From the NCBI GenBank assembly GCA_947475855.1, contig CANJPN010000249.1:1-8478 (forward strand): a stretch of DNA of 8,478 nt. Direction: 5' to 3'. The stretch is from Bradyrhizobiaceae bacterium (GTDB taxonomy: Bacteria > Pseudomonadota > Alphaproteobacteria > Rhizobiales > Hyphomicrobiaceae). Shown piece by piece: positions 6,433 to 8,478 of this stretch. Position numbers and translations under genes: made by a program. The notes beneath the pieces were generated by a model, which did not search any database, had not been told where the DNA came from, and worked only from the letters and a program-made list of their open reading frames with translations. Within the stretch, counting starts at the first letter, position 1. Each line of letters begins with the position of its first letter.

Positions 6433-7422
6433 TCACTCGCTGCTGATCCCGTTGCTCTCGATTACCTGACGCCACTTCGCAACCTCGCTCTTGTAGAGCG
6501 TAGCGAACATTTCAGGCGATCCCGGCATCGGATCGAAGCCCTGCGCGACAAATGCCGCTTTCACATCGGCCGCTTCAAGCGCGCGGGAAGATTCAGCTGA
6601 GAGCCTTGCAATGACGGGCGCGGGTGTTCCAGCCGGCGCCATCAATCCAATCCACATCCGTACGTCGAAGCCAGGCAGGCCCGTTTCGATCACTGTTGGC
6701 AGATCAGGCAGCAACGGGTCGCGCGCAGGTCCCGTTGTCGCGATGGCACGAACCGATTGGTTCCGGATGTACTCGATGATCGGAGCAGTGGTGGCGAACA
6801 TGAGCTTTACTTCGCCGGTGACGAGATCGCGAATGGTGTCGCCGCCGCCTCTGTAGTGTACCGGCCGGATCTTGATGCCAGTCATGGAGTTGAAAAGTTC
6901 CAACGCGAGATGCGGGGCCGTGCCGCGGCCCGACGATGCCCCCACGAGTGTTCCCGGAGGAAGAGATTTGGCGTAGGAAATGAAGTCGGCGACGGTGCGC
7001 ACGGGCAACGACGGATGGACGATAAGCACGTTGCCGGTTTCCGCAACCGGCGCGACGGCTATCAGCTGTTCGCCGCCCCGCGCCTTGAGTGTCTTGAACA
7101 ATGTTTCATTCACGGCATTCGCGAACGGCGTGACGAGCAGCGTGTAGCCGTCTGGTTCCGCGCGAGCCACGGCCTCCGTGGCAATTGTTCCACTGCCGCC
7201 TGTCCGGTTCTCGACGACGAAAGACTGTCCGACATTCGCAGCCATTCGATTGCCGAGAACACGTCCGACGATGTCGGTCGCACCACCCGCACCGAAGCCG
7301 ACGATCAGCCGTACCGGCCGAGATGGATAGGCATCTTGGGCCGCCGCATCGGGCTTTGGCAGCCACACGGTCAAGGCCAAAGCCGCGATCGTAACGGCAG
7401 CATTCCCAAAGAGCGGCCTCAT
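6433..7422 (-). CDS. Classic Bug-family (TctC) periplasmic solute-binding protein
   Basis: Encodes 329 residues, the usual Bug length. An N-terminal signal peptide is likely cleaved near AAA/QDAYP. The mature start YPSRPVRLIVGFGAGGATD is the textbook Bug signature, followed by FVVENRTGGSG, ARAEPDGYTLL, HYRGGGDTIRDLVTGEV, LPDLPTVIETGLPGF and WIGLMAPAGTPAPV. These are ordered as in the Bug/TctC domain (PF03401). It should bind a small organic anion or amide in the periplasm; the ligand is unknown. Its ATG at 7422 overlaps the TGA of the upstream hydrolase as ATGA, indicating translational coupling. It belongs to a different branch from the three tandem paralogues at the left of the window. No TctA or TctB gene is nearby. 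Confidence 0.95.
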   Translation of the reverse strand: MRPLFGNAAVTIAALALTVWLPKPDAAAQDAYPSRPVRLIVGFGAGGATDIVGRVLGNRMAANVGQSFVVENRTGGSGTIATEAVARAEPDGYTLLVTPFANAVNETLFKTLKARGGEQLIAVAPVAETGNVLIVHPSLPVRTVADFISYAKSLPPGTLVGASSGRGTAPHLALELFNSMTGIKIRPVHYRGGGDTIRDLVTGEVKLMFATTAPIIEYIRNQSVRAIATTGPARDPLLPDLPTVIETGLPGFDVRMWIGLMAPAGTPAPVIARLSAESSRALEAADVKAAFVAQGFDPMPGSPEMFATLYKSEVAKWRQVIESNGISSE

Positions 7423-8129
7423 TCTGCTGCCTCGGATTTGGAGCCCTTTCCAGCCGCGAGTTTCGTGACGAGTTGCGCGGTCGTCTGCACGTCGCCGAAC
7501 GTGACCAGGAACTTGCCGAGGGTATGGTTATGCAATGCGTCGGTGGAATCGGCGTTGCCGTCCGACACCATGATGGTTCTGTAGCCCCACATGGCCGCAT
7601 CTCGCGCTGTCGACTCGCAGCATGTGCTTGTGGCAACGCCGGTAATCAGCAGCGTGTCGATGCCGTTCGCCTTGAGCAGATGTTCGAGATCGGACGGATA
7701 GGGGATGAATGCGGAGTAGCGGATCTTCAATGCGATCTTGTCCTCCGGGAGAACCTCGCATGTTTCGTATATAGGGAAGCCAGCGCCGTCCCGTGCGAGC
7801 AGCCGTTGCCGCCGGTTCCATCCTTCGACGCTGGTAGCTTCCTTACGGTTCGCCCAATCGTCGGGGTTCTTTATCAGCCCTTCCGTCTGGATCCAGATCA
7901 CCATGCCACCCGCCGCGCGCGTCGCCCGTGCCAACTGGTTGATGTTGGGCACGATATCGCGCGCGATCGGCGCACACGAGGGCATCCCGTCCTGGACGAA
8001 GTAGTTCTGCATGTCGACGACGACGAGCGCAGTTTTCGGACCAGCCACCGTCTCGTAAGCGTTCAGCTTGCCGCCGCGGGCGGCCCGCGCCTTGTCGATG
8101 AACCAAGGGTCGATCGCATCTTTATGCAT
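7419..8129 (-). CDS. Isochorismatase-family cysteine hydrolase (biuret hydrolase / RutB-like)
   Basis: Encodes 236 residues from the ATG at 8129, which has GAGGA 7 bases upstream; earlier in-frame codons add a non-homologous leader. The catalytic triad of the family is visible: D39 in VVVDMQNYF, K135 in ALKIRYSAF, and nucleophile C170 in GVATSTCCESTARDA, with the expected cis-peptide motif just before it. No signal peptide is present, so it is cytoplasmic. Members with this CCEST.RDA form include amidohydrolases that cleave C-N bonds, such as biuret hydrolase, N-carbamoylsarcosine amidase and the ureidoacrylate amidohydrolase RutB. An amide or ureido substrate is therefore likelier than isochorismate. 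It is the first gene of a two-gene operon with the binding protein at 6433-7422, which suggests that protein imports its substrate or a precursor. Confidence 0.92.
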   Translation of the reverse strand: MHKDAIDPWFIDKARAARGGKLNAYETVAGPKTALVVVDMQNYFVQDGMPSCAPIARDIVPNINQLARATRAAGGMVIWIQTEGLIKNPDDWANRKEATSVEGWNRRQRLLARDGAGFPIYETCEVLPEDKIALKIRYSAFIPYPSDLEHLLKANGIDTLLITGVATSTCCESTARDAAMWGYRTIMVSDGNADSTDALHNHTLGKFLVTFGDVQTTAQLVTKLAAGKGSKSEAAE

Positions 8130-8176
8130 CGCAGTTTCCTCATTTTGTTCGTTTTCGGAGCAGCCGCAAACAACAG

Positions 8177-8204
8177 AGGATATGCCCTCGCCTGCGAAAA
8201 TCAA
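8177..8204 (-). promoter_or_regulatory. Candidate sigma-70-type promoter for the hydrolase operon
   Basis: On the minus strand TTGATT (8204-8199) and TATCCT (8182-8177) are separated by 16 bases, each matching 4 of 6 consensus positions. Transcription would begin near 8170, giving a leader of about 40 bases before the ATG at 8129. The sequence is only a moderate match; position supports it. Confidence 0.35.
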
Positions 8205-8224
8205 TCGCCGGGCGCGCCATTTTA

Positions 8225-8263
8225 TGCCCGAATTATGGACGCACGCCGCCGCCTATTCGGGCA
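8225..8263. promoter_or_regulatory. Inverted repeat upstream of the hydrolase promoter, candidate operator
   Basis: TGCCCGAAT (8225-8233) and ATTCGGGCA (8255-8263) are perfect 9-base inverted repeats with centres 30 bases apart, about three helical turns. Relative to the predicted start near 8170 they lie at roughly -55 to -93, a usual place for a dimeric regulator to act. No regulator gene lies within the window, so the binder is unknown. Confidence 0.35.
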
Positions 8264-8436
8264 CAGAGTGTCGCAAATCCCGCCGCAAAACCGCACGAGG
8301 CGGCCTGAACTCGAGCCCTGAAACAGCATTCGGCCCCAAAACCGGTGGCCGAGAGAGCGATGAGAGGAAACGGCTCTGTTCCGCCAGAATGTTGTGCGAC
8401 CTTGCTGACCAGTGATTTGGCGGCAGGATGGACACG
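8264..8436. other. Intergenic stretch without a recognisable gene
   Basis: Together with 8130-8263 this makes about 300 bases with no supported gene. It holds a short imperfect hairpin, TCGGCC (8330-8335) with GGCCGA (8347-8352), and GGCTCTGTT at 8372-8380, which resembles the outer end of some insertion sequences. Neither is decisive. Confidence 0.4.
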
Positions 8437-8478
8437 ATGAAAGCGCAGGATTTCCGGGCACTTGTCGAGCGGTTGGGC
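8437..8478 (+). CDS. Start of a gene running off the right edge; possible IS1595-type transposase N-terminus
   Basis: Only 14 residues are visible: MKAQDFRALVERLG. The ATG at 8437 has AGGA 8 bases upstream; an in-frame ATG at 8428 would add MDT. The short peptide recalls the N-terminus of IS1595-type transposases, which often begin with a '.FR.LV..L..L' helix. A GGCTCTGTT sequence about 60 bases upstream could be an IS end. Fourteen residues cannot establish a family, so the product is best treated as unknown. Confidence 0.45.
   Translation, partial: MKAQDFRALVERLG

Noticed and set aside
7473..8321. Plus-strand open frame of about 282 codons opposite the isochorismatase-type gene
   Set aside because: The minus-strand frame has the full D-K-C triad; this frame shows no domain and runs on through the intergenic region.
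8330..8352. Hairpin TCGGCC/GGCCGA as a terminator
   Set aside because: The stem is short and imperfect, no T-run follows, and no gene ends next to it.

Overview
GC-rich bacterial chromosome segment. The ruvC and ruvA sequences look proteobacterial, and the many solute-binding proteins of the tripartite tricarboxylate transporter (TTT, 'Bug'/TctC) type favour an alphaproteobacterium, perhaps Hyphomicrobiales. That placement is inferred from protein character, not from a database comparison.

Layout, left to right. (1) Positions 1-4963 form one run of five minus-strand genes, spaced 10 to 90 bases apart. In transcription order they are: a periplasmic TTT binding protein (4963-3923), a metal-dependent amidohydrolase/decarboxylase of the ACMSD type (3877-2882), then three tandem paralogous binding proteins (2814-1714, 1623-508, and 497 to beyond the left edge). 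No TctA or TctB membrane gene is present, so these are 'orphan' binding proteins in this window. (2) Positions 5035-6306 hold ruvC and ruvA on the plus strand, encoding the Holliday-junction resolvase and the junction-binding subunit. A roughly 100-base nested palindromic element lies between them. ruvB does not follow ruvA. (3) Positions 6433-8129 hold a second minus-strand operon: an isochorismatase-fold cysteine hydrolase followed by a classic Bug binding protein, joined by a 4-base ATGA overlap. A candidate promoter and an inverted repeat lie upstream of the hydrolase. (4) After a stretch of about 300 bases with no gene, a plus-strand gene starts at about 8437 and runs off the window; its few residues resemble the N-terminus of some transposases.

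How the parts fit: both catabolic units pair a soluble hydrolase or lyase with secreted high-affinity binding proteins. This suggests capture of small organic acids or amides, followed by hydrolysis or decarboxylation; the substrates cannot be read from sequence. The ruvCA pair is a housekeeping DNA-repair unit, set here between catabolic genes. I did not find a clearly new defence or mobile system. The most unusual things are the palindromic element between ruvC and ruvA, the missing ruvB, and the four binding proteins served by one amidohydrolase.
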